Source: Deltaproteobacteria bacterium (lineage in GTDB: Bacteria > Lernaellota > Lernaellaia > JACKCT01). Taken from it: a DNA stretch of 64,000 nucleotides. The stretch's first letter is position 1. Each line of letters begins with the position of its first letter. Below, piece after piece: positions 10,430-20,411 of the stretch. Made by a program: the position numbers and the translations under genes. Under the pieces are notes generated by a model, which worked only from the letters and a program-made list of their open reading frames with translations, was not told the DNA's origin and searched no databases. The stretch covers positions 108,528 through 172,527 of the forward strand of contig JAOSJX010000004.1 of assembly GCA_027493875.1 (NCBI GenBank), written 5' to 3'.

Positions 10430-10478
10430 TTTCCACAAAATAAACCGTCCGCGGCGTTTTTGGACACCGCGGACGGCG
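10430..10478 (-). terminator. Terminator of the penicillin-acylase-like gene
   Basis: CCGTCCGCGG (10445-10454) pairs with CCGCGGACGG (10467-10476). On the minus strand it is followed by TTTATTTTG. Confidence 0.85.
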
Positions 10479-10496
10479 CGTTGGTTTCACCGCCGG

Positions 10497-13200
10497 TTAC
10501 GAGGCGGGAACGAAGGCGTACATATACTCCGCCGCGTCGAGGACCGTGTCGACCGTGTTCGGGATGTTGTAGTAGTCGTGCGCGAGCCAGAGATCGAGCA
10601 GATCAAGTTGGTGCGGGTCGCCGACCTCCGGGCGCATGCCGCCGGGAATGGTCAGATGCGTTTGGATGCCGCCGCCCGAGAACTCGTGAATGATGCGCAG
10701 GCTCGGCCCGCTCGTCGTGTCGAAGCTGACGTTGTTGCGCGGGTAGCCCGCCACGTTGACCGTGTACATGCCGCCCGGAATGGCGAAGGGCCCTTGGTCG
10801 AGGAAGTGGAGGTCGAACGCGGCGAACGCCAGATGTTCGAGCACGAGATGATGGACGCGTCCCCAGTACCACTCTTCCGGCGGGTACCCTTCCATCGCCG
10901 GGAGGTCGTCGATAACCGCCGCCGCGGCGGCGCTGAGCGCCGCCTCCACGACGTCTTTGCGGGTTTCGGTGCCGCCCGTGCCCGTGTCATCGAAAATGGC
11001 GTCTTCCACGGCGTCGGTCATGAAGCCGAGCGCGGCCACGACACTCTGGTCGTTTTCGTCGGCGTCGAAATCCAGCCCGGCGTCGTCCAGCTCGTCGCCG
11101 AAAATGCCGCGGCGCAGTTCGGTTTCGTAGGCGGCGAAGAACATGGCCGCCACCGCGCCCGCGCGCTCCGTGGCGTCGGCGGAGGCGTCGCCGCCGGGAT
11201 CGGAGCCGGCGAGGCCGGTCGACAGGTCAAAGCTCCAGCCGTCCCAGTAGCCGATCAGCGTTTCGGCGTCGGCGGAGAGGTTGGACAGGTCGCCGCCGAG
11301 AACGTCGAGCGTGGCGTCGACCAGGTCGCGGGCGTAGTTCGAGCGGACGTCCGTCTGAACCGCCTTGTGATCGTCCAGCGTAAAGCCCTTCGCCTCCGCG
11401 AGTTCCGTGAGCATCTCGTCGGCGCGCTGCGCGCGGTAACCGACGGCGCGGTCGAAGTACCAGTAGTACTCGCCGTCCGTGGGATCGCCGGATTGGAGCG
11501 TGCCGTTGATGTCGTTGTTGGCCGTGACGAGATACCCGCGCTCGGGATTTTTCACCTTCGGGAGATCCTCGTTGGGAATATAGCCGTTCCACTCGGCCGT
11601 GCCGTCGCCGGGCAGGACGAACCAGGGCTTGTAGGTGGAGAGGTCCCAATCGCGCAGGGGCACTTTAGCGTGCGGGTAGTAGCCGATGTCCCCCGCCGTA
11701 TCCTGCAGCACGAAGTTCTGCGCACCGACGTCGAAATACTCGATCGCCTCGAACGCGTCGTCCACGGTGGAGGTTTGCGCGAGCCCGACGAAGGCGCGGA
11801 TTTCCTGCGTCGGTTCATGACCCGTCCACCGGTAGGAGAGCGCCGTGGTGCCGTCGATCGAATCGGGAATGATCGGACCGTGGTGGGGCACGACGTATAC
11901 GTCGGCCGTTTCCGTCGCCTTGTCCGCGTCCGCGACCTCGAAGGTGAGCGTCACCTTGATGAGATCCACCTCGCCGCCGTCGAAATTCACGGCCACGGGT
12001 TCCTCGTCTTCCAAGACAAGGTCCTCTTCGTAAACGTCGAGCACGTCGTAGCCGGCGACGGTTTCGCCCCAGGCGAGGTTGTCGTTGGCGCCGATCACGG
12101 TGAGCGGCGTGCCGGGAAAGACCGAGCCCCACGTGCGGATCGTGCCGCCGCCGAGCTCCTTGGTATCGAGGAAGCCGAGCATGAAAACGGACGGGAACGT
12201 GAGCGACAGGTGCGGATCGTTGGCCAGATAGCCGACGCCGCCGTTGATGGACGGCGACGTGATCCAGTTGTTGCTCGCGTCGAGGCCGTCGGCGAAGGGC
12301 TTGAACGACTCCGCGGCGCGGACCCAATCGAGGGCCCGTTTGAGGCCCTGATAATTCTCCGGCAACACCGCGGCCGCGTGGCCTTCGGGATGATGCGCGC
12401 TTTTCGCGTCCTCCGGCTGGACAACCACCGTGTCCGTCGCCGGGCGGCGCGGGAAGATTTTTTTCGAACAGCGTCCCGCCGAGCGCATCGAGCTGGTCGG
12501 TCATCTCCAATTCATCGCCGAGGGAGCCGGACAGATCCCACGTCTGATAGCGCGCAATGGCGACCGTATCGCGCACCGTCCAATCCGGCACCTGATCGGG
12601 ATGCACGACGAAGAGAATGGTGTAGTCGGTCGGCCAGTAGGTATCCGGGAATTCGGCGCGCTTGATGTCGAGCCAGGCGTTGACGCCTTCCGCGTACGCC
12701 TCGGCCAGGGCGCGGCTCTCCTCGTCCATGGCGTCCACGATCTTATCGAGGACGGACGTGCCGTCGTTCGCCATGAAGGCGAGGCGATGATAGATGTCGG
12801 TGGAAAGCGCGATGTCGCCGACGTATTCGGTCAGGCGTCCCTGCGCGAGCAGGCGCAGAAAGTCCATCTGAAACATCCGGTATTCGGCCGAGATGAAGCC
12901 GAGCGCCCGGGCCATGTCTTCGGGGTTTCCGCCGAACACGAACGGGATGCCGTATTGGTCGAGCGCGACGCGCGCTTCGGATTCGAGTCCGGGAATCGCG
13001 ATGGTTTCGTCGGGCGGATAATCGAGCACCGGCGAGTCCACGTCGTCGTCGGTGTCGTCGTCCGCATCATCGTCGTCCGCGTCGTCGTCGGGAAACACGT
13101 CGTCATCGTCGTCGTCATCGTCACCGCAACCGCAACCGAGCAACGACCCAAAGATCAAGACCGCCGCCAACGCGGCGAAAACGCGCCACTTCGCACCCAT
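10497..13200 (-). CDS. Penicillin-acylase-family lipoprotein (Ntn hydrolase) with poly-Asp tether (one frameshift)
   Basis: The start ATG at 13200 has GGAGGTAATC in front. A lipoprotein signal (MGAKWRVFAALAAVLIFGSL) ends in LGCGCG and is followed directly by an Asp-rich stretch (DDDDDDDDVFPDDDADDD). The rest matches the S45 penicillin acylase family. An alpha-subunit region contains RVALDQYGIPFVFG and AEYRMFQMDFLR. The beta-subunit begins at the catalytic nucleophile in ASNNW, followed by the conserved YLANDPHLSLTFPS and YNAWGE-like WGET regions. Such enzymes hydrolyse amide side chains, including beta-lactams and acyl-homoserine lactones, after autocatalytic cleavage before the Ser. Length is about 900 aa. 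The frame breaks in a seven-base A/T run near 12459-12465 (FEK-IFPRRP). A surface-anchored acylase is inferred; the substrate is unknown. Confidence 0.88.
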
Positions 13201-13364
13201 GATTACCTCCGCGGAAGAAGCCCCGCAAAATCGGAATATCTCTTTATACCACAAGCGGAAACGCGGCGGGAGCGCAACAGCCTCCGGCATGAAACGCCGA
13301 TTGACAATCGAGGGCCGATTCCCGTAGAAAACGGGCGCGCCCCGCCGCAACGTTTGGAACGTGC

Positions 13365-13436
13365 GTCCCCATCGTCTAGTGGTTAGGACACCGGGCTTTC
13401 AATCCGGAAACACGGGTTCAATTCCCGTTGGGGACG
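13365..13436 (+). tRNA. tRNA-Glu (anticodon TTC)
   Basis: A full cloverleaf is visible. GTCCCC at the 5' end pairs with GGGGAC at the 3' end. The D-arm region includes CGTCTAGTGGTTAGGAC, the anticodon loop is CTTTCAA with TTC, and the T-loop is GGTTCAATTC. The sequence follows the E. coli tRNA-Glu pattern closely. The CCA end is not encoded. Its last bases overlap the antisense 3' end of the adjacent glycosyltransferase gene. Confidence 0.95.
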
Positions 13437-14740
13437 TTCTCCCGGCCCGCAACTTTCCCCCGCCGCATGCGGACCGGCGCCGCATCACGGACGACCTCTC
13501 GGAAAAGCCTCCAGTCGCGCGCCTCCGTCCGCCGGATAACGCGGGCCGCGACGTGCACCATCCCGATGGCGGCGAGCACGAGATACCACGGCGTCATCGA
13601 TTCGCGAAATTTGGATTTTTCCTCGACCACGATCGCCATGAGCGAAAAATTCATCGTCAGCAAAACGGACCACCAAAAGGCCGGCGACCGTTTGACCATC
13701 AGTACCGCCAGGCCGACAACCGCGAAAATCGACAGGACCGGTGACGGCTTGATCCACGCGATCGGGACGTCCCAGGAGAAACCATAGTCCTTCGAAAACC
13801 AGAACCGCCAAACTTTCCGCGCGGCCAATACGGCGCTGGAGCCCTTATTGGCGCGGAGCACATTCCACGCCATCCCCATCACGGCCCGGTCTTGCTCGAC
13901 GGACGACATACGGTCCCAATCGGGCGGCTTATGGCGCTCCACATACTCCACCGACGAGCCGTCGGGCGTGCGGCCCCCCTCGTCCAAGGCCGCCGACAGG
14001 AGCATCTGCCCCATGCCGTCCCACATCATGCCGGATCCGACCGGGGCCATGACATACGCGTAGGCGGTCGTGGGAACGAGAAGCCCCAAAAGGAAAATCC
14101 CCGCGTTTCTTGCGCATTTTCTTCCTCTTTGCGTCTTTTGTAGAAGGAGAAGCGCCAACGCCGCCGACAAGCCAAACGGCATGAGGACGGTGCGCGTCAA
14201 CTCCGCCGCGGCCACGCACGCCCCCGCGAGAAACGCCCGCGCCGGCGAAAGTCCCCGATCGTCCGCCGTGAGAAAAATCAGCGCGCCGACAAGTCCCCAC
14301 CAGAACAAATTTTCGGGGCGCGGGTGCGATGCAAAGGCGACCGCCGGTCCCCAAAACGTCCATCCGATCGCCGCGAGCAACCCCTGAGCGGTTCCCCTCC
14401 AGAGCCGCCCAAGATGAAATACCGCCAACACGAACAGCGACGACGCCGCGATCTGAAGCGCGTAGAAGACCTCCGGGCGCGGAGACAACGCCATCATCAT
14501 CGGGTAGAGAGGCGGCTTGCGAACGTAGCTTGGAGAACGCAGCGCGTCGACGCTGACGTTGATCATTTGCTCCCGCCGCAATGAGTCGGCGACGATCGTG
14601 TAGTAGTTTTCGCGAATCTCGCGGTCCGAACGGTACGCCGAAAACCGAATGGAGAATGATGCGGCTATCAGGAAGGCCAGCGCCGCCCAAAGTGCGATCG
14701 ACCCAGGGCGAAGACGCTCGACGATCGTTGGGAACAACAT
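13418..14740 (-). CDS. GT-C (GT39/PMT-like) membrane glycosyltransferase
   Basis: A multi-pass membrane protein of about 440 aa. It resembles dolichyl/undecaprenyl-phosphate sugar transferases of the GT39/ArnT type. After the first membrane helix (PGSIALWAALAFLIAA) come a charged loop (SDREIRENYYTIVADSLRR) and the characteristic KPPLYPMMMAL motif, then about ten hydrophobic segments. I place the start at ATG 14740; the frame is open to 14824 but no start has a clear ribosome binding site. Midway, LLLLQ is followed by KTQRGRKCARN, encoded by a purine-rich ACGCAAAGAGG-like stretch that looks like a small insertion. The last codons lie antisense to the tRNA-Glu 3' end. It probably glycosylates an envelope lipid, glycan or protein. 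Confidence 0.75.
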   Translation of the reverse strand: MLFPTIVERLRPGSIALWAALAFLIAASFSIRFSAYRSDREIRENYYTIVADSLRREQMINVSVDALRSPSYVRKPPLYPMMMALSPRPEVFYALQIAASSLFVLAVFHLGRLWRGTAQGLLAAIGWTFWGPAVAFASHPRPENLFWWGLVGALIFLTADDRGLSPARAFLAGACVAAAELTRTVLMPFGLSAALALLLLQKTQRGRKCARNAGIFLLGLLVPTTAYAYVMAPVGSGMMWDGMGQMLLSAALDEGGRTPDGSSVEYVERHKPPDWDRMSSVEQDRAVMGMAWNVLRANKGSSAVLAARKVWRFWFSKDYGFSWDVPIAWIKPSPVLSIFAVVGLAVLMVKRSPAFWWSVLLTMNFSLMAIVVEEKSKFRESMTPWYLVLAAIGMVHVAARVIRRTEARDWRLFREVVRDAAPVRMRRGKVAGRENVPNGN

Positions 14741-14890
14741 GGAGTGCCCGGGACTTGAGCGGGTTTGTACGCTCTCTCCGAACATGAAAAGAAGCATGGC
14801 CGCCGTGGCTGTCTGGCACAACACGATTATGTGAGAATAATTACATTATTTTGATTGTTAATCTTGCCCGCTTCCGTGCCGCCCCAGATT

Positions 14891-14919
14891 TTGACAAGGC
14901 GGCACGAAAAAAGCATACG
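14891..14919 (+). promoter_or_regulatory. Possible promoter giving a leaderless sensor-kinase transcript
   Basis: A perfect TTGACA lies at 14891-14896. A weak -10 (TACGCT or CATACG) follows 17-19 bases later, ending about 10 bases before the ATG at 14929, which has no ribosome binding site. This arrangement would give a leaderless mRNA. The -10 is poor, so the call is tentative. Confidence 0.3.
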
Positions 14920-14928
14920 CTAGGCGCC

Positions 14929-16407
14929 ATGTCCGACAAGCCGGTGAAATCGGGCCCGTCGATTCTCGCGACGCAAGCCGCGTTCTACCTTCTTATTATT
15001 CTTCTCGTCTCCGCGACCTTCGGTTTCTTTTTCTTCGCCACCGCGAAGCAACATCTCGAACGCGAGGTCGGGCGCAAGCTGCAAAGCATCGCGGGCATCG
15101 CCGCGCGCAACACGCCGGTCGAACGCCTCGAACTCATCAAACCCGGCGACGACGAATCGCGCATGGTGCTGCGTCTCAAGGAAAAGCTCGGAGAGATCCG
15201 CGAAGCGGCGGGCGTGCAGGAAATCGCCGTCTTCCGTCCGGACCAAACACTGCTCTTGGCGCTGCGTCCCGGCCGGTCGATCGGTGAGCCGGCCCGGCCG
15301 AAAGAGTTTCCGCCGCATTTCCTGAACGCGTTGCAAGCCGGCCTTTCGGTGAGCACCGGCAGTTATCCGATGGATTCGGGCGAACTGTTCATCTCCGCGT
15401 ACGCGCCGGTCACGGACAACGACGGACGGCTTTTCGCCGTGGTCGCGGTGGACGCGGGCACGCGGGAGATCGAGGTGATCGAACAGTTGCGTTCGCGGCT
15501 TTATCTGGCGGCGGGCGCGGGCATGGTGATCGCCGTGCTGCTCGCGCTGGGATTGGCGCGCACGCTCACCCGGCCGATCCGCGCCATGGCGCGCACCGCG
15601 GAACGCATCGGCCGCGGCGACTACCGGGCCCGCGTGCCCATGCCGGCTACGGCGGAGCTTCGCGTGCTGGCCGGATCGATCAACGACATGGCCGAACAGG
15701 TCCGCCGGCGCGACGCGCAACTCAAAGAGATGTCCGCGAGCGTCGCGCACGAGATCCGCAATCCGCTCAATTCGATCAAGCTGCTTGTCGCGCTCCTGGC
15801 CGAGAACTCCGGGCAACCCGCCGGCGACGAAGCCCAAAAAACGGTGCGGACGCTCAACTACGAGATCGGCAAGCTCAACCGCTTTCTCACGGAGTTTCTC
15901 ACCTACTCCCGGCCGGTCACGCTGGAAACGCACGACTTTGCTCCGGCGGATCTGGCCCGCGGCGCGGTGGATCTCGTGTCCGCGGAGGCCGGCTCGCGCG
16001 GAATCACCGTCGAATTATCGATTTCCGACGATCCTTATCCGGAAATTCACGGCGACCGGGAGCGGTTGGAACAGGCTTTGCTTAACATATCGTTGAATGC
16101 CGTCCAGGCGAGCCCCGATGGCGGGTCCGTTCGTCTGGCCGTCCGGGCCGATGCTTCGGCGAAAACCGTGGATTTCGTCGTCGAGGATTCGGGACCCGGC
16201 ATTGAGAAGGAAGCCATGGACCGTTTGTTTGAAGCCTTTTTCACGACCAAGAGCGCGGGAACCGGCCTCGGCCTGCCCAACACGCGCAAGATCGTGGAAC
16301 GCCACGGCGGCGAGATTTTCGCCGAGAACCGCGCCCGGGGCGGCGCGCGCTTTACGATCCGCCTCCCCATCCGGCCCCCGCACGCGGAGGAATCCCCCGA
16401 TGGCTGA
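14929..16407 (+). CDS. Membrane sensor histidine kinase (NtrB/ZraS type)
   Basis: This 492-aa kinase pairs with the sigma54 regulator that follows; the two overlap by 8 bases. It has an N-terminal membrane helix (FYLLIILLVSATFGFFFFAT), a periplasmic sensor region of about 150 residues with a Cache-like feel, a second membrane helix (near AGAGMVIAVLLALGLA) and a HAMP linker (RTLTRPIRAM). The HisKA box follows, with phospho-acceptor His in SASVAHEIRNPLNS, then a HATPase domain with N box (LNISLNAVQA), G1 (DSGPGI), F box (FEAFFTTKS) and G2 (GTGLGL). I chose MSDKPVKSG as the start because upstream residues are not kinase-like. The stimulus is unknown. Downstream envelope genes suggest an envelope signal. 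Confidence 0.93.
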   Translation: MSDKPVKSGPSILATQAAFYLLIILLVSATFGFFFFATAKQHLEREVGRKLQSIAGIAARNTPVERLELIKPGDDESRMVLRLKEKLGEIREAAGVQEIAVFRPDQTLLLALRPGRSIGEPARPKEFPPHFLNALQAGLSVSTGSYPMDSGELFISAYAPVTDNDGRLFAVVAVDAGTREIEVIEQLRSRLYLAAGAGMVIAVLLALGLARTLTRPIRAMARTAERIGRGDYRARVPMPATAELRVLAGSINDMAEQVRRRDAQLKEMSASVAHEIRNPLNSIKLLVALLAENSGQPAGDEAQKTVRTLNYEIGKLNRFLTEFLTYSRPVTLETHDFAPADLARGAVDLVSAEAGSRGITVELSISDDPYPEIHGDRERLEQALLNISLNAVQASPDGGSVRLAVRADASAKTVDFVVEDSGPGIEKEAMDRLFEAFFTTKSAGTGLGLPNTRKIVERHGGEIFAENRARGGARFTIRLPIRPPHAEESPDG

Positions 16408-17779
16408 CATTCTCATCGTCGACGACAACCGCTCCGCGGCCGACGCGCTGGCGTCGCTGGTCGAACGGCGCGGCCACCGCGCGCGCACGGCCTACGACGG
16501 CCGCGCGGCGCTCCACCTCGCGACGTCCGAGCCGGTGGACATCGTGGTCACGGACCTGCGGATGCCCGAACTCGACGGGCTGCAGCTCCTCAAGACGCTG
16601 CGCGAGCGGCAGCCGGAGGCGATCGTCATCGTCGTCACCGCGCACGGCAGCGTGGAGGCCGCGGTGGAAGCGATGAAGCTCGGCGCGTTCGATTTCATCG
16701 CCAAACCGCTCGACCACGACGAGTTTCAGGTCAAGCTGCAAAAGGCGCTGGCGCAGCATCACCTCGCGCGGCAGATGGAACGCCTGAGCGCGCGCGTCGA
16801 TTCCTACGAGGCGGACGACGCCCTCCGTCACGGCGCCGGCGAGATGATCGGCGCGAGCGCGGCGATGCGGTCGGTTTTCAGCGCGATCGACAAGGTGGCC
16901 CCGACGGATTCCACCGTGCTAATCTTCGGCGAGAGCGGCACGGGCAAGGAACTGGTCGCCCGCGCCCTCCACCACAAAAGCGCCCGCGCCAAGGGGCCCT
17001 TCGTCGGCGTGCACTGCGCGGCGTACGCGCCCGGGGTCCTGGAAAGCGAACTCTTCGGCCACGAGCGCGGCGCATTCACGGGCGCCGTCGCGCGCAAAAT
17101 CGGACGCTTCGAACTCGCGGACAAAGGCACGTTTTTTCTGGACGAAGTCAGCGAAATCCCGCCGCCGATTCAAACAAAGCTGCTGCGCGTCCTGCAGGAA
17201 CGCGAATTCGAGCGCGTCGGCGGCACGCAAACGATCCACTCGGATATCCGCATCGTCGCGGCGACCAACAAGGATCTGGCCGCGGCGGCCAACGACGGCT
17301 CGTTTCGCGAGGATCTGTTCTACCGCTTGAACATCTTTACGATCGTCATCCCTCCGCTCCGCGAACGCAAAGACGATATCCCGCTCATGATCGAATCGTT
17401 CGCGGCGCGCGAGGCGAAGCGCCTGAGCCGCGCGGTCAAAGCGCCGACGAGCTCCGCGCTGGCGGCGCTCATGGATTATGGTTGGCCGGGCAACGTGCGC
17501 GAATTGCAAAATGTGATCGAACGCGCCGCGATTCTGGCCGACGACGGGCCGATCGACCTTCCCCACCTGCCGCCGATGCTCTCGCCCGCGTCGACCTCGT
17601 ACGTGACCCTGCCCGACACCGAGGTGGATTTCGACAAGGAGATGGAAAACTTCGAAAAGCGCCTGATTCTGCACGCCTATGACAAGTGCGGGCGGGTCAA
17701 GGCGCAGGCCGCGAAGATGCTGGGCATCGACCGCAACCGCTTCCGCTACAAACTCGAAAAATACGGGATCAAGGACTGA
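16400..17779 (+). CDS. Sigma54-dependent response regulator (NtrC family)
   Basis: A 459-aa activator starting at ATG 16400 (MADILIVDDNRSAAD). It has a receiver domain with phospho-acceptor Asp in VVTDLRMPELDG, then a complete AAA+ sigma54-interaction domain: Walker A GESGTGKE, the sigma54-contacting GAFTGA loop in GHERGAFTGAVARK, Walker B TFFLDEVSEIP and the arginine-finger region FREDLFYRLN. A C-terminal Fis-type helix-turn-helix (KAQAAKMLGIDRNRFRYKL) ends the protein. It is co-transcribed with the kinase before it and the periplasmic protein after it (overlapping stop/start). It probably activates a sigma54 promoter elsewhere in response to the kinase. Confidence 0.95.
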   Translation: MADILIVDDNRSAADALASLVERRGHRARTAYDGRAALHLATSEPVDIVVTDLRMPELDGLQLLKTLRERQPEAIVIVVTAHGSVEAAVEAMKLGAFDFIAKPLDHDEFQVKLQKALAQHHLARQMERLSARVDSYEADDALRHGAGEMIGASAAMRSVFSAIDKVAPTDSTVLIFGESGTGKELVARALHHKSARAKGPFVGVHCAAYAPGVLESELFGHERGAFTGAVARKIGRFELADKGTFFLDEVSEIPPPIQTKLLRVLQEREFERVGGTQTIHSDIRIVAATNKDLAAAANDGSFREDLFYRLNIFTIVIPPLRERKDDIPLMIESFAAREAKRLSRAVKAPTSSALAALMDYGWPGNVRELQNVIERAAILADDGPIDLPHLPPMLSPASTSYVTLPDTEVDFDKEMENFEKRLILHAYDKCGRVKAQAAKMLGIDRNRFRYKLEKYGIKD

Positions 17780-18288
17780 TGCCTCGTTTCCGCGCCGTGC
17801 CGGTTTTGCTGCTGACGGCGGCGATTTCGCTGTCCTCGGCGGTCCTCGCGCGCGCGGACGACGCGCCGTCCCCGGACGCGTGGAAACAGTGGAAGAGCAT
17901 CGACGCGGCCATCGCGTTGCGTCCGCTGGACGGTCCGGACGATATCGTCGAGAAAGCGGAGATCATCGAGGACCGGGTGGACGATCTGGCGCGCGAAAAA
18001 ACGCGGCTTCAAGCCGAACTCGACAGCGGCGGGCAAAGGCTCGACAATCTCCGCCGACAACGGGAAGCGCTTCAGGATCTGGCGGAGATTCAGCGCGGCG
18101 GCGATCCGCAGACGCGCCAGCGTCTGCACGATCTCGCCGGACGCATCCGCCGCGAGGAAACACGGCTGGCGGACCTCCGGTCCTCGCTCGCCGGTTTGGA
18201 AAAGGAGCTTGAACGCATGCGCGCGCTGGCCGCGGACTACCGCGCGAAAGCCGAAACCCTGAAGCAACGGGAGGGCGGACGGCCATGA
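17779..18288 (+). CDS. Periplasmic coiled-coil protein
   Basis: A 169-aa protein whose ATG overlaps the stop of the response regulator gene (TGATG). A signal peptide (MPRFRAVPVLLLTAAISL... cleaved near ARADD) is followed by two long heptad-rich helices (LDNLRRQREALQDLAEI; RLADLRSSLAGLEKELERM). No enzymatic motif is visible. The next gene overlaps its end by 4 bases and encodes a beta-barrel, so this may be a periplasmic partner or chaperone of that barrel, or a sensor accessory of the two-component system. The role is inferred only from position. Confidence 0.8.
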   Translation: MPRFRAVPVLLLTAAISLSSAVLARADDAPSPDAWKQWKSIDAAIALRPLDGPDDIVEKAEIIEDRVDDLAREKTRLQAELDSGGQRLDNLRRQREALQDLAEIQRGGDPQTRQRLHDLAGRIRREETRLADLRSSLAGLEKELERMRALAADYRAKAETLKQREGGRP

Positions 18289-19418
18289 AAAAAATGTCCG
18301 CGATTCTCGCGCTGGCGGCGCTGACGCTTTGGCCGGGCCTCGCCGCGTCCGCCGAGGAAAATGACGCGCCGAAGGCCTTCTCCGGCCGCGTCGGCGTGGC
18401 GGGGAAGTACGATTCCAACGTCGACCTGCTCAGCGACAAGCTTCCGCCGGACGCGGAGGAGGAAGGACCGGAGCCGGCGTCCATCGTCGAGCTGACCGCG
18501 CTGCTGCAGTACGCCTCGCTTTGGAACGCGCCATGGCATCTGGAGGCCGAGATTTTCGGTCTCGCCGACTTTTTCCCGGAAAGCGTCGACGACACGCTCA
18601 TCTTCGGACGCGGCGGGTTCTCGCTCGGTTACGATTTCGGCGCGAACACCCTCGGCGTGATCGAGGAAGCGAAACACTACACGGAGCCCGACGATACCGA
18701 GTTCGACTACGTCCGGGACAACGCGACGCTCTACTACAAGCGCGTGTTCGGCGATCTATGGCAGGCGCGCGCCGGCTACGACAATCTGATTCACGCGTAT
18801 CCGGACAGCGACTATTTCAACTACGCGGGCCACGGCGGATTCGCCGAAATCCGCAATACGTGGACGCCGATGGTTTCCACCTATTACCGCTACGCGTATC
18901 TCCACTACACGGGGCGGGGAGAAGACGGCCTCGCGGGATTGGGCTCGCCGGAATCGGGCGACCGCCACACGGGCGAGGCCGGGATCGAGTCGTTCTTCGC
19001 GCGGAAAAACACGCTGATCGCGTCGTACGCGTACGAGGCGGACATCGCCTCGGGCGCCGGCGTCCGGCAGATCGGAGAGATCCGCGGCGAGGATGAAAAC
19101 CTCGAATCGGACGCGGAATTCGACTACCGCAAGCATTCGGGAAAACTGCTCTACGCGCACCGGTTCAACGACCGGTTCACGCTGTCGTTTTACGACGAGA
19201 TCATCGGCAAGACGTTCCCCGAGAGCGACCGCGGCGCCGGCTCCTTGGACCGCGAGCGCCGCGACTTGCTCTTCCTGACGTCGGTGTGGATTTCCGTTCG
19301 CCTTGTCGACGAACTCCACGCGAAAGCGCGTTATCTGTACCGCATGAACGAGTCGAATATCGACGTCGAGGACTTTCAGGATCACATCGGTCTGCTCGGC
19401 CTGGAATACCGTTTCTAA
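18285..19418 (+). CDS. Outer-membrane beta-barrel protein
   Basis: A 377-aa precursor with a signal peptide (ends LAASAEEN). Alternating aromatic/polar strands fill the whole length (for example YDSNVDLLSDK, TWTPMVSTYYRYAYLHY, KLLYAHRFNDRFTLSFYDEI), and the C-terminal strand is LGLEYRF, ending in Phe as required for BAM recognition. The likely fold is a barrel of about 14 or more strands. It resembles exported OMPs of the TolC-less, SLAM-like or 'DUF560-like' types, but I cannot fix the family. It is the last gene of a four-gene operon with the kinase and sigma54 regulator, so it may be regulated with them or be the sensed component. Confidence 0.8.
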   Translation: MKKMSAILALAALTLWPGLAASAEENDAPKAFSGRVGVAGKYDSNVDLLSDKLPPDAEEEGPEPASIVELTALLQYASLWNAPWHLEAEIFGLADFFPESVDDTLIFGRGGFSLGYDFGANTLGVIEEAKHYTEPDDTEFDYVRDNATLYYKRVFGDLWQARAGYDNLIHAYPDSDYFNYAGHGGFAEIRNTWTPMVSTYYRYAYLHYTGRGEDGLAGLGSPESGDRHTGEAGIESFFARKNTLIASYAYEADIASGAGVRQIGEIRGEDENLESDAEFDYRKHSGKLLYAHRFNDRFTLSFYDEIIGKTFPESDRGAGSLDRERRDLLFLTSVWISVRLVDELHAKARYLYRMNESNIDVEDFQDHIGLLGLEYRF

Positions 19419-19421
19419 TCC

Positions 19422-19470
19422 GCTGAAAAGTCAGCGCCCGCTTGAATTTAAGCGATAAAGCTTCAGCAAT
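19422..19470. promoter_or_regulatory. GCTGA-N4-TCAGC element upstream of acidic lipoprotein
   Basis: The inverted repeat GCTGAAAAGTCAGC (19422-19435) is followed by CGCTTGAATTTAAGCG-like dyad sequence. Related GCTGAAAA sequences occur near 21040 and at 22038-22070, upstream of two other poly-Asp lipoprotein genes. It may be a shared operator. Confidence 0.35.
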
Positions 19471-19629
19471 TTTCCGTGGCATGATTGTGTCTTTCGCGGT
19501 TTTTCGGCGTTTTTGCGCGCGTGGCGAACGGCGTTTTACACGGTACGAGTTTTGCTTCTCCGTAAGACACCCATTGAAACAACCGCTTCCGTGGCCGAGC
19601 GCTACGACGGCGAAAGGGAGGACAACGAG

Positions 19630-20308
<679 letters not shown>

Positions 20309-20334
20309 TCGCCGCCGATTCTGAACGACCCGCG

Positions 20335-20378
20335 GGCCGGGGCGACGTCCATGAGATTCGCCCCGGCCTTTCTCTTTC
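20335..20378 (+). terminator. Rho-independent terminator
   Basis: GGCCGGGGCGA (20335-20345) pairs with TCGCCCCGGCC (20358-20368), followed by TTTCTCTTT. Confidence 0.85.
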
Positions 20379-20411
20379 CAACGCGAATCGATCGCCGGAG
20401 AATTTTCTCGG

